Shown one piece after another: positions 46,125-54,971 of a stretch of DNA of 64,000 nt (position 1 is its first letter; every line of letters begins with the position of its first letter). This DNA is from Burkholderia diffusa (GTDB lineage: Bacteria; Pseudomonadota; Gammaproteobacteria; Burkholderiales; Burkholderiaceae). The stretch lies in contig NZ_CP013363.1 of the NCBI RefSeq assembly GCF_001718315.1, positions 1,240,001 through 1,304,000 of the forward strand, in the 5' to 3' direction. Under the pieces are notes generated by a model. It saw only the letters and a list, made by a program, of their open reading frames with translations, searched no databases and was not told the origin of the DNA. A program made the position numbers and the translations under genes.

Positions 46125-46991
46125 TTAAGCGACGATCGCCGGATGAGCCTGCACGGGCCCGCCGAGCAGCTCGCGATACGATGGCGGCTGCTTGCCGTCG
46201 AGATCCGCGATGCCGTACCGCAGCGCGGCTTCCGCACCGACCAGCACCTGCCCCGACAGCGTCATGCGTTGCGGATCGGCGTGGATCGCATGAATCACGC
46301 GGCCGGTGAATTCCGGGCTTTCGGCGACGAGCGCGAAGTCCTTGTAGAGATCCGGATGCTCGTCCCACACGCGCGTCGTGCGTTCGGTGTGCAGCGGACC
46401 CATCCAGATCGACACGGCCGCGACGTCGAACGGCTTCAGGTCGACGGCCATGTCCTTCGCGAACTTGTCGACGCCGGACTTCTGCGCGCCGTACGCGGCG
46501 CCGTGCATGTAGCAGCTCGCGCCGAACGACGACGTAAACGCGATCAGCCCGCTGCGGCGCCTTGCCATCAGCGGCGCGGCGTGCCAGCTCGCGACGTACG
46601 CCGAGCGCAGCCCGACGTCGAGGATGTTCACGAGGTCCAGCGACTTCTCCCAGAACGGGCCCGGCAGGATCAGCTGGTCGTGCAAGTAGGTCGCGTTGTT
46701 GACGAGGATGTCGAGCCGCCCGCTGTCGCGCTCGACGCGTTCGAACAACGCCTTCACCTGTGCGTCGTCCGCGTGGTCGCACGCGACGGCGATCCCGCGT
46801 CCGCCGAGCGCGTCGATCTCGCGCGCGGTTTCGTGGATCGTGCCGGGCAGCGGCGCGTCGCCTTCGTTCTGTGAGCGGCCCGTCACGTAGACGGTCATGC
46901 CGGCCGCGCCGAGCGCGCGCGCGATGCCCTTGCCCGCGCCGCGCGACGCACCCGTCACGACGGCGACCGGCGCCGCGTTGTTCTGTGCCAT
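46125..46991 (-). CDS. short-chain dehydrogenase/reductase (SDR 6), DHRS1-like
   Basis: A 288-residue SDR with TGASRGAGKGIA, VTGRSQNEGDAPLPGTIHETA (the long insert after strand 2 is characteristic of the DHRS1 group), NNATYLHDQLI and the catalytic TSSFGASCY...YGAQK. It ends in AHPAIVA. It is separated by 52 bases from the SnoaL-like gene upstream. Confidence 0.9.
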   Translation of the reverse strand: MAQNNAAPVAVVTGASRGAGKGIARALGAAGMTVYVTGRSQNEGDAPLPGTIHETAREIDALGGRGIAVACDHADDAQVKALFERVERDSGRLDILVNNATYLHDQLILPGPFWEKSLDLVNILDVGLRSAYVASWHAAPLMARRRSGLIAFTSSFGASCYMHGAAYGAQKSGVDKFAKDMAVDLKPFDVAAVSIWMGPLHTERTTRVWDEHPDLYKDFALVAESPEFTGRVIHAIHADPQRMTLSGQVLVGAEAALRYGIADLDGKQPPSYRELLGGPVQAHPAIVA

Positions 46992-47043
46992 GTTCGATGT
47001 CTCCTGGGGAACGTTTTCAACCTGCGTGGGTTACGACGTGTCG

Positions 47044-47544
47044 TCACGCGACAGGCGGCTGCGCGCCGGCGAACAGCACGCCCGGCGCATCGCCGTCGTA
47101 GCGGACGGACAGCGTCGACGTGGCGACGCAGCGCGTGGCCGCGATCTTCCATTCGCCGTCGACCTTCCGGTATTCGTCGTCGTAGGTCGCGCCGAGCTGC
47201 GTGAGCGTGCGCGCGTTGGTGTCGAGCATCTGGTAATGCAGACCCCACGTGCCGCGCGCATGCGTGTCGTCGAGCACGGTGATGTCGGGATTCACGCCGT
47301 GGTGCATTTCGACGATGTGCGGGTGGCAGCCGAGCCGCTCGAACACGTCTACGAGCGCATCGCGGTGGTCGAACGTGCCGATTCGGCCGTAGTCGATTTG
47401 CACCGTGCCGGGCGCGAAGCAATCGCGCATCCCTTGCGGATCCTTCCGGTCGCAGCACGTGAAGTAGCGCGCCTTCAGGCGGCGGATCGCGTCGGCGTCC
47501 TCGAGCCTGCGCACGCGCGCTTCCATTCGTTCGATCGGGGTCAT
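47044..47544 (-). CDS. SnoaL/NTF2-fold protein
   Basis: A 166-residue protein with the helix RLEDADAIRRLKARYFTCCDRKDPQGMRDCFAPG and strand MHHGVNPDITVLDDTHARGTWGL, typical of the SnoaL_4/bile-acid 7-alpha-dehydratase-like group of the NTF2 superfamily. The His-rich MHHG strand resembles that at 47754-48275. AAGGAG lies just before ATG 47544. It is the first gene of the minus-strand SDR arm. Confidence 0.85.
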   Translation of the reverse strand: MTPIERMEARVRRLEDADAIRRLKARYFTCCDRKDPQGMRDCFAPGTVQIDYGRIGTFDHRDALVDVFERLGCHPHIVEMHHGVNPDITVLDDTHARGTWGLHYQMLDTNARTLTQLGATYDDEYRKVDGEWKIAATRCVATSTLSVRYDGDAPGVLFAGAQPPVA

Positions 47545-47753
47545 GCCGTCTCCTTGGTCTCGTGTGCGCGGATCGAAACCGCGTCGACGCCACGTTACAG
47601 GCACACGGGAGGCCGGCCATCACCTGTTTGGATGAACCTCGATGCCGCGTATCGCGCGGACTTCATCGCGGCCCGCGGCGTTCGTCCGAACAGACGATGT
47701 GACACGGGTGGCTTCATTTCTACCATCGGATGACACCACCACGAGACACGGCG

Positions 47754-48275
47754 ATGGACGAGACGACCCGCACGCTCCACGAGTACGAGCAGATCCGCCA
47801 GCTGAAATACCGGTATTTCCGCGCGGTCGACACGCACAACTGGTCGTTGCTCGCGCAATGCCTGACCGAGAACTGCGAGGCGCGCCTGTACGGCGGCCGC
47901 TATGCATACGACGGCCGCGACGCATTCGTATCGAGCCTGCGGGAACTGATCGGCAAGCCGACCTTCCTGACGATGCATCACGGCCACCACCCCGAGCTCA
48001 CGCTGGTGTCCGCCGATCATGCGTGCGGCGTGTGGTTTCTCGAGGATCATGCGATCAATCTGGAGGATAACTACCTGCTGCACGGCACCGCGTTCTACGA
48101 CGACCAGTACGTGAAGCGCGACGGCGTGTGGCGTATTCACGCGACGCGTCACGAGCGCCTGTTCGAAACCGTCACGTCGCCGATTCCGTCGTCGTTCACG
48201 TTGACCGCCAACCGCTTCGCGCCGGTTGCGCACGACGCGTCCGGTTCGACCGACTCGGCCGTCAACGCTTCCTGA
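47754..48275 (+). CDS. SnoaL/NTF2-fold protein
   Basis: A 173-residue homologue of the previous protein on the opposite strand: EQIRQLKYRYFRAVDTHNWSLLAQCL, then TMHHGHHPELTLVSADHACGVWFLED. The shared MHHGxxPxxTxxxxxxAxGxW pattern shows paralogy within the cluster. The start is ATG 47754 or, less likely, ATG 47730. The 209 bases between the divergent pair must hold both promoters. It is followed 50 bases later by the EthD-domain gene. Confidence 0.84.
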   Translation: MDETTRTLHEYEQIRQLKYRYFRAVDTHNWSLLAQCLTENCEARLYGGRYAYDGRDAFVSSLRELIGKPTFLTMHHGHHPELTLVSADHACGVWFLEDHAINLEDNYLLHGTAFYDDQYVKRDGVWRIHATRHERLFETVTSPIPSSFTLTANRFAPVAHDASGSTDSAVNAS

Positions 48276-48325
48276 AACCCGGCGGCAGCGCCGCCGACCT
48301 CGTCATTCCCTTTGGAGCCGGAGCA

Positions 48326-49042
48326 ATGGAGAAAGTCATTTACGTGTTGTGGCGCGATGCGCAGGCCTCGCCCGAGCAATGGAGCCGCAGCGTGCGCGCG
48401 CAGCTCGCCGACAAGCTGCTGTCGCTGGGCGCGCACGGCGTGCAGGTCAACGTTGCCGACGCCGACGTCGCGCCGGCCGCCGGCCTGAAACAGACCAACA
48501 CGCATCCGGGCATCGACGGGATCGTCGCGATGTGGATCGACAGCGCGAACCCGATGTTCCGCCAGCCGTTCGACGACGCGGTGCGCGCGGTCGTCCCGCA
48601 CATGGCCGCGTATCTCGTCGCCGAGTCGCAGCCGATTCCGAACACGCGCTTTCCCGCGCGGCCCGGCGAGCGCACGACCGGCTTCTCTCAGCTCGCGTTC
48701 CTGAAGCGCCCGCCGCGCCTCACGCACGAAGCGTGGCTCGACGTATGGCACGGCCATCACACGCGCGTCGCGATCGATACGCAGGACAACTTCCTGTACG
48801 TGCAGAACGTGGTCGTGCGCGCGCTCACGCATGCGGCACCCGGCTACGACGCGATCGTCGAGGAATGCTTCCCGGCCGCCGCGATGACCGATCCGTATGC
48901 GTTCTTCGATGCGGTCGGCGACGAGGAGAAATTCCAGCGCAACGTCGCGGAGATGATGGACAGCTGTGCACGCTTCATCGATTTCGACAAGATCGACGTG
49001 GTGCCGACGAGCCAGTACGTCGTGAAGGCAATGCGCGGGTAA
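48326..49042 (+). CDS. EthD-domain-containing protein
   Basis: A 238-residue protein with two ferredoxin-like EthD-type halves: KVIYVLWRDAQASPEQWSR at the N-terminus and a clear second unit QLAFLKRPPRLTHEAWLDVWHGHHTRVA with the conserved W-x-x-x-H-x-x-x-A pattern. EthD-like proteins accompany ring-compound oxidations and polyketide cyclisations. TTGGAG lies 11 bases upstream of ATG 48326. It ends the plus-strand pair SnoaL-EthD and converges on aceA. Confidence 0.82.
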   Translation: MEKVIYVLWRDAQASPEQWSRSVRAQLADKLLSLGAHGVQVNVADADVAPAAGLKQTNTHPGIDGIVAMWIDSANPMFRQPFDDAVRAVVPHMAAYLVAESQPIPNTRFPARPGERTTGFSQLAFLKRPPRLTHEAWLDVWHGHHTRVAIDTQDNFLYVQNVVVRALTHAAPGYDAIVEECFPAAAMTDPYAFFDAVGDEEKFQRNVAEMMDSCARFIDFDKIDVVPTSQYVVKAMRG

Positions 49043-49076
49043 AAAAAACGCCAACCCGTCGTGAACGGGTTGGCGT
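49041..49076 (-). terminator. intrinsic terminator of aceA
   Basis: Stem ACGCCAACCCGT / ACGGGTTGGCGT (12 bp), loop CGTGA, followed on the minus strand by eight Ts (A-run 49041-49048). It overlaps the stop codon region of the convergent EthD gene. Confidence 0.9.
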
Positions 49077-49095
49077 CGTGCCGCGGGTATGACGA

Positions 49096-50682
49096 TTACG
49101 AGAACTGGTTCATCGTGTTGTCCTTGCCCGCTGCCTTCAGCGCGGCTTCGCCGCTGAAGTATTCCTTGTGGTCGTCGCCGATATCCGAGCCGGACATGTT
49201 CTGGTGCTTGACGCACGCGATGCCCTGACGGATTTCCTTGCGCTGCACGCCGGCCACGTAACCGAGCATGCCCTGTTCGCCGAAGTATTCCTTCGCGAGG
49301 TTGTCGGTCGACAGTGCGGCCGTGTGGTACGTCGGCAGCGTGATCAGGTGGTGGAAAATGCCTGCTTCACGCGACGCATCGGCCTGGAACGTACGGATCT
49401 TCTCGTCGGCAAGCTTGGCCAGTTCCGTCTCGTCGTACTCGACGCTCATCAACTGCGCGCGATCGTATGCCGACACGTCCTTGCCCGCTGCCTTCATCGC
49501 GTCGTACGCCTGCTGACGGAAGTTCAGCGTCCAGTTGAACGACGGGCTGTTGTTGTACACCAGCTTCGCGTTCGGGATGACCTTGCGGATTTCGCTGACC
49601 ATGCCGCCGATCTGCGCGATGTGCGGCTTTTCGGTTTCGATCCACAGCAGGTCGGCGCCGTTCTGCAGCGACGTGATGCAGTCGAGCACGCAACGTGCTT
49701 CGCCCGTGCCGGCGCGGAACTGGAACAGGTTGCTCGGCAGGCGCTTCGGACGCAGCAGCTTGCCGTCGCGCTTGATGACGACGTCACCGTTGCCCAGCTG
49801 GTCGGCCGACAGTTCTTCGCAGTCGAGGAACGCGTTGTACTGGTCGCCCAGGTCGCCCGGCGCGTTGGTCACGGCGATCTGCTTGGTCAGGCCCGCGCCC
49901 AGCGAATCGGTACGCGCGACGATGATGCCGTCGTCCACGCCCAGTTCCAGGAACGCGTAGCGGATCGCGCGGATCTTCGCGAGGAAGTCCTCGTGCGGCA
50001 CGGTGACCTTGCCGTCCTGGTGGCCGCACTGCTTCTCGTCGGACACCTGGTTTTCGATCTGGATGCAGCACGCGCCTGCTTCGATGAATTGCTTGGCGAG
50101 CAGGTACGTCGCTTCCGCGTTGCCGAAGCCGGCGTCGATGTCGGCGATGATCGGCACGACGTGCGTGACGTGGTTGTCGATCTTTTCCTGGATCGCGGCC
50201 TTGGCAGCCGCGTCCTTCGCGGCGTCCAGTTCGCGGAACAGGCCGCCGAGCTCACGGGCATCGGCCTGGCGCAGGAACGTGTACAGCTCGCGGATCAGCG
50301 CGCTGACCGACGTCTTTTCGTGCATCGACTGGTCCGGCAGCGGGCCGAACTCCGAGCGCAGCGCGGCAACCATCCAGCCCGACAGGTACAGGTAGCGGCG
50401 CTCGGTGCTGTTGAAGTGCTTCTTGATGGAGATCATCTTCTGCTGGCCGATGAAGCCGTGCCAGCAGCCCAGCGACTGCGTGTACTTGGACGGATCCGCA
50501 TCGTACGCGGCCATGTCGGCGCGCATGATCTTCGCGGTGTACTTCGCGATGTCGAGGCCCGTCTTGAACTTGTTCTGGGCACGCATGCGGGCGGCATATT
50601 CGGGATTGATGGCATTCCACGCGCTGCCGTGGTTTTCCTTCAAGCCAGCCACTGCCTTGATGTCGTCTTGATATTGGGACAT
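49096..50682 (-). CDS. aceA: isocitrate lyase
   Basis: A 528-residue enzyme splitting isocitrate to glyoxylate and succinate, the first step of the glyoxylate shunt. The active-site motif is EKQCGH (Cys219), with KQCGH instead of KKCGH. This variant is typical of the longer Pseudomonas/Burkholderia-type isocitrate lyases. Other conserved blocks are GWMVAALRSEFGPLPDQ, IADIDAGFGNAEATYLLAKQ, IVARTDSLGA and YNNSPSFNW. GGAGA precedes ATG 50682. Malate synthase (aceB) is not in the window. It is needed for growth on acetate and fatty acids. Confidence 0.97.
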   Translation of the reverse strand: MSQYQDDIKAVAGLKENHGSAWNAINPEYAARMRAQNKFKTGLDIAKYTAKIMRADMAAYDADPSKYTQSLGCWHGFIGQQKMISIKKHFNSTERRYLYLSGWMVAALRSEFGPLPDQSMHEKTSVSALIRELYTFLRQADARELGGLFRELDAAKDAAAKAAIQEKIDNHVTHVVPIIADIDAGFGNAEATYLLAKQFIEAGACCIQIENQVSDEKQCGHQDGKVTVPHEDFLAKIRAIRYAFLELGVDDGIIVARTDSLGAGLTKQIAVTNAPGDLGDQYNAFLDCEELSADQLGNGDVVIKRDGKLLRPKRLPSNLFQFRAGTGEARCVLDCITSLQNGADLLWIETEKPHIAQIGGMVSEIRKVIPNAKLVYNNSPSFNWTLNFRQQAYDAMKAAGKDVSAYDRAQLMSVEYDETELAKLADEKIRTFQADASREAGIFHHLITLPTYHTAALSTDNLAKEYFGEQGMLGYVAGVQRKEIRQGIACVKHQNMSGSDIGDDHKEYFSGEAALKAAGKDNTMNQFS

Positions 50683-50797
50683 GTCAATCTCCTGGGAACG
50701 AAGCGCATTTAAGTAAAGGGTTCAGCGTGCCCGCTCCGTGTGACGAAGCGAACTGCATGGACTCAATGGTAACGCTGCCCGATCCGTTTTCGGCGAA

Positions 50798-50811
50798 GTC
50801 TTATATAAGAC
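50798..50811. promoter_or_regulatory. palindrome upstream of aceA
   Basis: Perfect 14-bp palindrome GTCTTATATAAGAC, with a further half-site ATAAGAT immediately beside it (50813-50819). It lies about 115 bases before the aceA start in a distinctly AT-rich patch. It is a strong candidate operator for control of the glyoxylate shunt. The cognate regulator is not identifiable here. Confidence 0.65.
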
Positions 50812-50988
50812 ATAAGATATAAATTTCGCTTGTTTTTCAATGAGATAAGCAGCTCGTTTTGCGATGCAAAACAGGTTTTCAAGCCGCGGGACGGCGACGT
50901 GGCGGGAATCTCGCAAACATTCCGTGATATGAAATTGCCTTTCGGCAGTTGGTGGATGGACAGACATGGCGGCCCAGGTTCCGGTCCT

Positions 50989-51018
50989 TTGCCATGCGCA
51001 TGACAAAACGTCTATACT
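50989..51018 (+). promoter_or_regulatory. sigma-70-type promoter for the ybaK-like operon
   Basis: TTGCCA (50989-50994), 18-base spacer, TATACT (51013-51018). It lies 77 bases before the ybaK-like start. The hexamers match 5/6 and 5/6 of consensus. Confidence 0.5.
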
Positions 51019-51094
51019 TGGACAATTCATCGATGACGAACCCGAAGCGCGCCGACCCACGTACGGCGATGCGCGGCCTCCTGCCTGGATCGAC

Positions 51095-51616
51095 ATGAGC
51101 GACTATCCCGTTTTCGACGCGCTGTGCGAGCTGCTGACCACCTCCGGCGCGCGGTTCCGCGTGCTGGAGCACCCGGCCGAGGGCAAATCCGACGTGATCG
51201 CGACGATTCGCGGCACGCGTCCCGAGCAGGGCGCGAAGGCGATGCTCTGCACGTTCAAGGACGGCGGCGACGTCACCGCGCTCGCGGTCATCCCTGGCCA
51301 TCTGAAGATCGATTTTCGCAAGGTCGCCGACGCGGTCGGCCGCCGCAAGGCGACGCTCGCGCCGCCCGAACTTGCCGCCGCGGTCACGCGCTGCGTGATG
51401 GGCGCCGTGCCGCCGTTCGTGTTCGACGCGAACGTAACGCTCGTCGCGGACCCCGCACTGATCGAGCTCAATGACGAAATCGCGTTCAATGCGGGCCGCC
51501 TCGACCGCTCGGTCGTACTCGACGCATCCGACTACGTGCGGATCGCCCGCCCGCTGCTGGCCGACATCACGCGGCCGGAAGCGATCGACGCGCCCGCGCT
51601 CGAGGCCAGCACATGA
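51095..51616 (+). CDS. YbaK/ProX-type aminoacyl-tRNA deacylase-like protein
   Basis: A 173-residue YbaK/EbsC-fold protein. The family hydrolyses mischarged aminoacyl-tRNA in trans. Visible features are FRVLEHPAEGKSDVIATIRGT, GAKAMLCTFKDGG with the conserved lysine of the GxKxxL pattern, and GAVPPFVFDANVTLVADPAL (the family's G-x-x-P-F-G-like loop with some change). ATG 51095 was chosen because the upstream extension has no binding site. Its stop overlaps the regulator gene by 4 bases (ATGA). Length and loop differ from ProXp-ala, so tRNA specificity is uncertain. Confidence 0.78.
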   Translation: MSDYPVFDALCELLTTSGARFRVLEHPAEGKSDVIATIRGTRPEQGAKAMLCTFKDGGDVTALAVIPGHLKIDFRKVADAVGRRKATLAPPELAAAVTRCVMGAVPPFVFDANVTLVADPALIELNDEIAFNAGRLDRSVVLDASDYVRIARPLLADITRPEAIDAPALEAST

Positions 51617-52251
51617 CCACGCCCCGCTCCACGCCGCAGTCGGAGCAGGCGTCGCTGATCGAGCAGGTGCTGCGCATCGCCGAAGGGCTCGGCGCGATGT
51701 TCGCGCCGTTCACCGAGGTCGTCGTGCACGACCTGCGCACGCCGAAGCATGCGATCCTCGCGATCCACAACAACCTGTCGGGCCGCGCGATCGGCGATCC
51801 TGCGACTGAACTCGGGCTCGCCCGCATCGAGGACGACGACTTCCCGCAAGTGCTCGCGAACTACGCGAACCGCTTCGCCGACGGCCGCACCGCGAAAAGC
51901 ACGTCGATCGGCGTCAAGGATTCGAGCGGCCGCTACGTGGCCGCGCTGTGCCTGAACGCGGACGTCACGCTGTTTCGCGGTTTCCAGGGGATGCTGAACC
52001 AGTTCTGCAGCACCGAAGGCGCGCCGGTCGCCGAAACGCTCGACCCGGCCGGCGCGGACGCGATCCGGCAGCGCATCGACGCGTTCGCGACGCGCCTCGC
52101 GACCACACCGCGCGAACTGAAGACCGACCAGCGACGCGAGCTGATGCAGATGCTGAAGGCCGACGGCTTCCTCGAGGTGCGCCGCGCGATGGAAATCGTG
52201 TCGCAACATCTCGGCGTGTCGCGTGCCACCGTATACAACGATGCGAAATGA
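51613..52251 (+). CDS. YheO/DauR-like PAS-HTH transcriptional regulator
   Basis: A 212-residue regulator. The N-terminal YheO-like PAS domain (about 20-130) has the diagnostic MFAPFTEVVVHDL and IHNNLSGRAIGDPATELG. The C-terminal HTH_22 (about 175-212) ends VSQHLGVSRATVYNDAK. In Pseudomonas the related DauR represses D-arginine catabolism. Here it is translationally coupled to the ybaK-like gene and lies 68 bases before a PLP dehydratase, so it probably controls amino-acid dehydratase expression. Confidence 0.85.
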   Translation: MTTPRSTPQSEQASLIEQVLRIAEGLGAMFAPFTEVVVHDLRTPKHAILAIHNNLSGRAIGDPATELGLARIEDDDFPQVLANYANRFADGRTAKSTSIGVKDSSGRYVAALCLNADVTLFRGFQGMLNQFCSTEGAPVAETLDPAGADAIRQRIDAFATRLATTPRELKTDQRRELMQMLKADGFLEVRRAMEIVSQHLGVSRATVYNDAK

Positions 52252-52319
52252 TGCGTGAGGCAGACGCGCCCGTGGCGCGTCCTGCCAACCTGTTGACCGA
52301 CTCTTCCGACGAGCGACTC

Positions 52320-53294
52320 ATGAACACTCCGACCCTCCCCACCTACGACGACGTCGCGGCCGCCGCGGCAAGACTCGACGGCCGCGCGCACCGCACGCCC
52401 GTGATGACGTCGCGAACGATCGACGAAGCGCTCGGCGCGCAGGTGTTCTTCAAGTGCGAAAACCTGCAGCGCATGGGCGCGTTCAAGTTCCGCGGCGCGT
52501 TCAACGCGCTGTCGCGCTTCGACGCGACACAACGCCGTCACGGCGTCGTCGCGTTCTCGTCGGGCAACCATGCGCAGGCGATCGCGCTGTCGGCGCGCAT
52601 CCTCGGCATCCCGGCGACGATCGTGATGCCGCAGGACGCGCCGGCCGCGAAGATGGCCGCGACGCGCGGCTACGGCGGCAACGTCGTGACCTACGATCGC
52701 TATACCGAGGACCGCGAGCAGATCGGCCGCGCGCTCGCGGAGCAGCACGGGCTCACGCTGGTGCCGCCGTACGACCACGCGGACGTGATCGCGGGCCAGG
52801 GCACGGCGGCGAAGGAGCTGTTCGACGAAGTCGGGCCGCTCGACGCCGTGTTCACGCCGCTGGGCGGCGGCGGCCTGCTGTCGGGCACGGCGCTCGCGAC
52901 GCGCGCGCTGTCGCCGCGCGCGAAGCTGTACGGCGTCGAACCGGAAGCCGGCAACGACGGACAGCAATCGTTCCGGTCCGGGTCGATCGTCCATATCGAC
53001 ACGCCGCGCACGATCGCCGACGGCGCGCAGACCCAGCACCTCGGCAACCTGACGTTCCCGATCCTGCGGCGCGACGTCGATGACATCCTGACCGCGACCG
53101 ATGCGGAACTGGTCGACTGCATGCGCTTCTTCGCGACCCGCATGAAGATTGTCGTCGAGCCGACCGGCTGCCTGTCGCTCGCGGCCGCGCGCCGGATGAA
53201 GGACGAACTGAAAGGCAAGCGCGTCGGCATCGTGATCAGCGGCGGCAACGTCGATCTCGAGAACTTCTGCGCGTTGGTCGCCGCATCCGCATGA
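52320..53294 (+). CDS. PLP-dependent threonine/serine (or hydroxyaspartate) dehydratase
   Basis: A 324-residue fold-type II PLP enzyme. The Schiff-base lysine is in FKFRGAFNAL (about 54-63), the PLP phosphate loop is GGGGLLSGTAL, and a substrate loop SSGNHAQA is present. The C-terminal VEPTGCLSLAAA and SGGNVDLENF close the cofactor site. It lacks the ACT regulatory domain of biosynthetic IlvA, so it is a catabolic/serine-racemase-like type. The coupling to a DauR-like regulator suggests use of a hydroxy amino acid, possibly beta-hydroxyaspartate. The exact substrate is unproven. Confidence 0.88.
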   Translation: MNTPTLPTYDDVAAAAARLDGRAHRTPVMTSRTIDEALGAQVFFKCENLQRMGAFKFRGAFNALSRFDATQRRHGVVAFSSGNHAQAIALSARILGIPATIVMPQDAPAAKMAATRGYGGNVVTYDRYTEDREQIGRALAEQHGLTLVPPYDHADVIAGQGTAAKELFDEVGPLDAVFTPLGGGGLLSGTALATRALSPRAKLYGVEPEAGNDGQQSFRSGSIVHIDTPRTIADGAQTQHLGNLTFPILRRDVDDILTATDAELVDCMRFFATRMKIVVEPTGCLSLAAARRMKDELKGKRVGIVISGGNVDLENFCALVAASA

Positions 53295-53425
53295 TGCGTC
53301 GCGGCGCGCGGATGGCCGCATGAACATCCTTTCATCCGCGCGCCGCTGTTCCTTCACGTCGCGTTAAGTTTCGCGCCCTAGACTGAATGCGTTGTCCCGC
53401 AGTCAGTCGCGAAGAAGGAGGTTCC

Positions 53426-53674
53426 ATGAACACGCACGCGATCGTCGCCGCCGCCTTCGCGGCAGCATCCGTTACGGCGTTCGCTCAACCGGGCGCGACA
53501 TCATCCGGTTTTGTCGCCACGTCGCCGCACGACCCGGTCGCGCAGGCCGCCCATCGGCCGCCCGCCGCGCTTCCGCATGCCGGCTTCGTGCTCGCGAAGA
53601 TCGATCAGAACAATACGCCGCCCGATCGCGGCGGCGACCCCAGCGGCCGCACGCACGCCGGCACGCATATGTAA
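53426..53674 (+). CDS. small secreted hypothetical protein
   Basis: An 82-residue protein with a near-perfect AAGGAGG binding site and a signal peptide (about 1-21, ending TAFAQ). The mature part is Pro/His-rich, without cysteines, ending RTHAGTHM. I recognise no domain; similar short exported proteins with His-Pro tails are common in Burkholderia. A hairpin follows, so it is monocistronic. Confidence 0.72.
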   Translation: MNTHAIVAAAFAAASVTAFAQPGATSSGFVATSPHDPVAQAAHRPPAALPHAGFVLAKIDQNNTPPDRGGDPSGRTHAGTHM

Positions 53675-53684
53675 CCCGGCGTGA

Positions 53685-53707
53685 GCCGGCCGCATCGGTC
53701 GGCCGGC
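53685..53707. terminator. bidirectional hairpin
   Basis: 8-bp stem GCCGGCCG / CGGCCGGC, 7-nt loop, 11 bases after the small secreted-protein stop and 14 bases before the end of the convergent SDR gene. Confidence 0.6.
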
Positions 53708-53720
53708 CCGCGTCACCTCA

Positions 53721-54545
53721 TCACATCGACGGCAGCGACGGATCGCGCGCGGCGAGGATGTCCGCGGTGCGCTGCTGCAGCGCGCCGTCGATCGTCTGCG
53801 GTTGCGGAATCAGCCAGTAACGCCCGTCGCGAATACCGTCGAACGCCCGCGCCGCGAATGCGTCGGGCGTGAGCCCGTGCGCGTTCAGCATCTCGCGCAT
53901 CGCCTCGACGAAACCCTGCACCTCCGGCCGCTCGTGCGCGGCGCCGAACGGGTCGTTGAAAATGCCCGTCTGCACCGGGCCCGGCGCGAGCAGCGACACG
54001 CCGACCGGCGCGCCGAGCATCTTCAGTTCGCCGTACAGCGATTCGGTCAGCGCGACCACCGCGAATTTCGTCGCCGAGTATGGCGACATCAACGGGCTCG
54101 GCAGGAACCCGCCGACCGACGCGGTATTGACGATGCGCGCCGGCACGTTGCGCTCGAGCATGCGTGGCACGAAGCTGCGGATCCCGTTCATCACGCCGTG
54201 CACGTTGATCGCGAAACTGCGCTCGAACCGCTCCGGCGTGATTTCCCAGCTGAAACCGGTCGCCATCACGCCCGCATTGTTGAACAGCAGGTCGACGCCG
54301 CCGAAGCGTTGCCATGCGGCGTCGGCCAGCGCGTCGACGGCTTCCGGGCGGCTGACGTCCGTCGGCACGCACAGCACGTCGGTTTCGAGCGTCGCGGCGA
54401 ACGCGTCGAGCTTTGCCGGGTCGAGATCGGCCAGCACCACGCGCATGCCGAGCCCGGCGGCGTGGCGCGTGAGCCCGCTGCCGATCCCGCTGGCCGCGCC
54501 GGTAATCACGGCGGTACCGCCGTCGAAGCGAATCGAAGTCGTCAT
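53721..54545 (-). CDS. short-chain dehydrogenase/reductase (SDR 7)
   Basis: A 274-residue SDR with TGAASGIG, LADLDPAK (NAD-type), NNAGVMATG and the catalytic TASVGGFLP...YSATK. The C-terminal GRYWLIPQPQTIDGALQQR is typical of the 11-beta-hydroxysteroid-dehydrogenase-like bacterial SDRs. It starts 380 bases from a decayed MDR oxidoreductase fragment on the same strand and is not in the main SDR cluster. Confidence 0.9.
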   Translation of the reverse strand: MTTSIRFDGGTAVITGAASGIGSGLTRHAAGLGMRVVLADLDPAKLDAFAATLETDVLCVPTDVSRPEAVDALADAAWQRFGGVDLLFNNAGVMATGFSWEITPERFERSFAINVHGVMNGIRSFVPRMLERNVPARIVNTASVGGFLPSPLMSPYSATKFAVVALTESLYGELKMLGAPVGVSLLAPGPVQTGIFNDPFGAAHERPEVQGFVEAMREMLNAHGLTPDAFAARAFDGIRDGRYWLIPQPQTIDGALQQRTADILAARDPSLPSM

Positions 54546-54673
54546 GTCAGTGTCCTGTCGGGTCGATGCGCGGATGCGCGTATGCGGTAATCACGGGCGC
54601 CGGCAACCGCGTGCGGCCGTCGAGCGAGCGCACCGCCAGCCCCAAGAGAATGTCGTGCGCGGGCCGCTCTGCG

Positions 54674-54840
54674 TCAGCCGGCGATATCCGCAACATGCAG
54701 CACGAGCTTGGCTTTCGCGTCGCCCATTTGAACGAGATCGAACGGGCGCCGCCTGTTCGAGCACGCGCAGCACGCCCCGAGGCGAGCCGTTCTGCAATCG
54801 CTACCGGCTTGGCCGCCTTCCTCGTCGATTTTCCGTTTCG
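54674..54840 (-). pseudogene. decayed C-terminus of an MDR-type oxidoreductase
   Basis: Three minus-strand frames, read in order, give pieces of a medium-chain dehydrogenase/quinone-oxidoreductase C-terminus: AIAERLASG, then LRVLEQAAP, then FDLVQMGDAKAKLVLHVAD ending at a stop at 54674. The frame changes show frameshifts, and no N-terminal two-thirds remains. There is no start signal. The rest of 54546-54960 contains nothing else I can name. The resemblance is by eye. Confidence 0.5.
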
Positions 54841-54971
54841 TCTGATGTAACGCGGTGCCGAGGTCTCGCAAGACAAGATCGGGAAGGAATCCCGCGAGCA
54901 CTGACGTTTTTTCGCATCCCTGCGCGCATCGCCAATTGACGCGCAGGAGTGCTCGCCATTACGCTTGCGCG

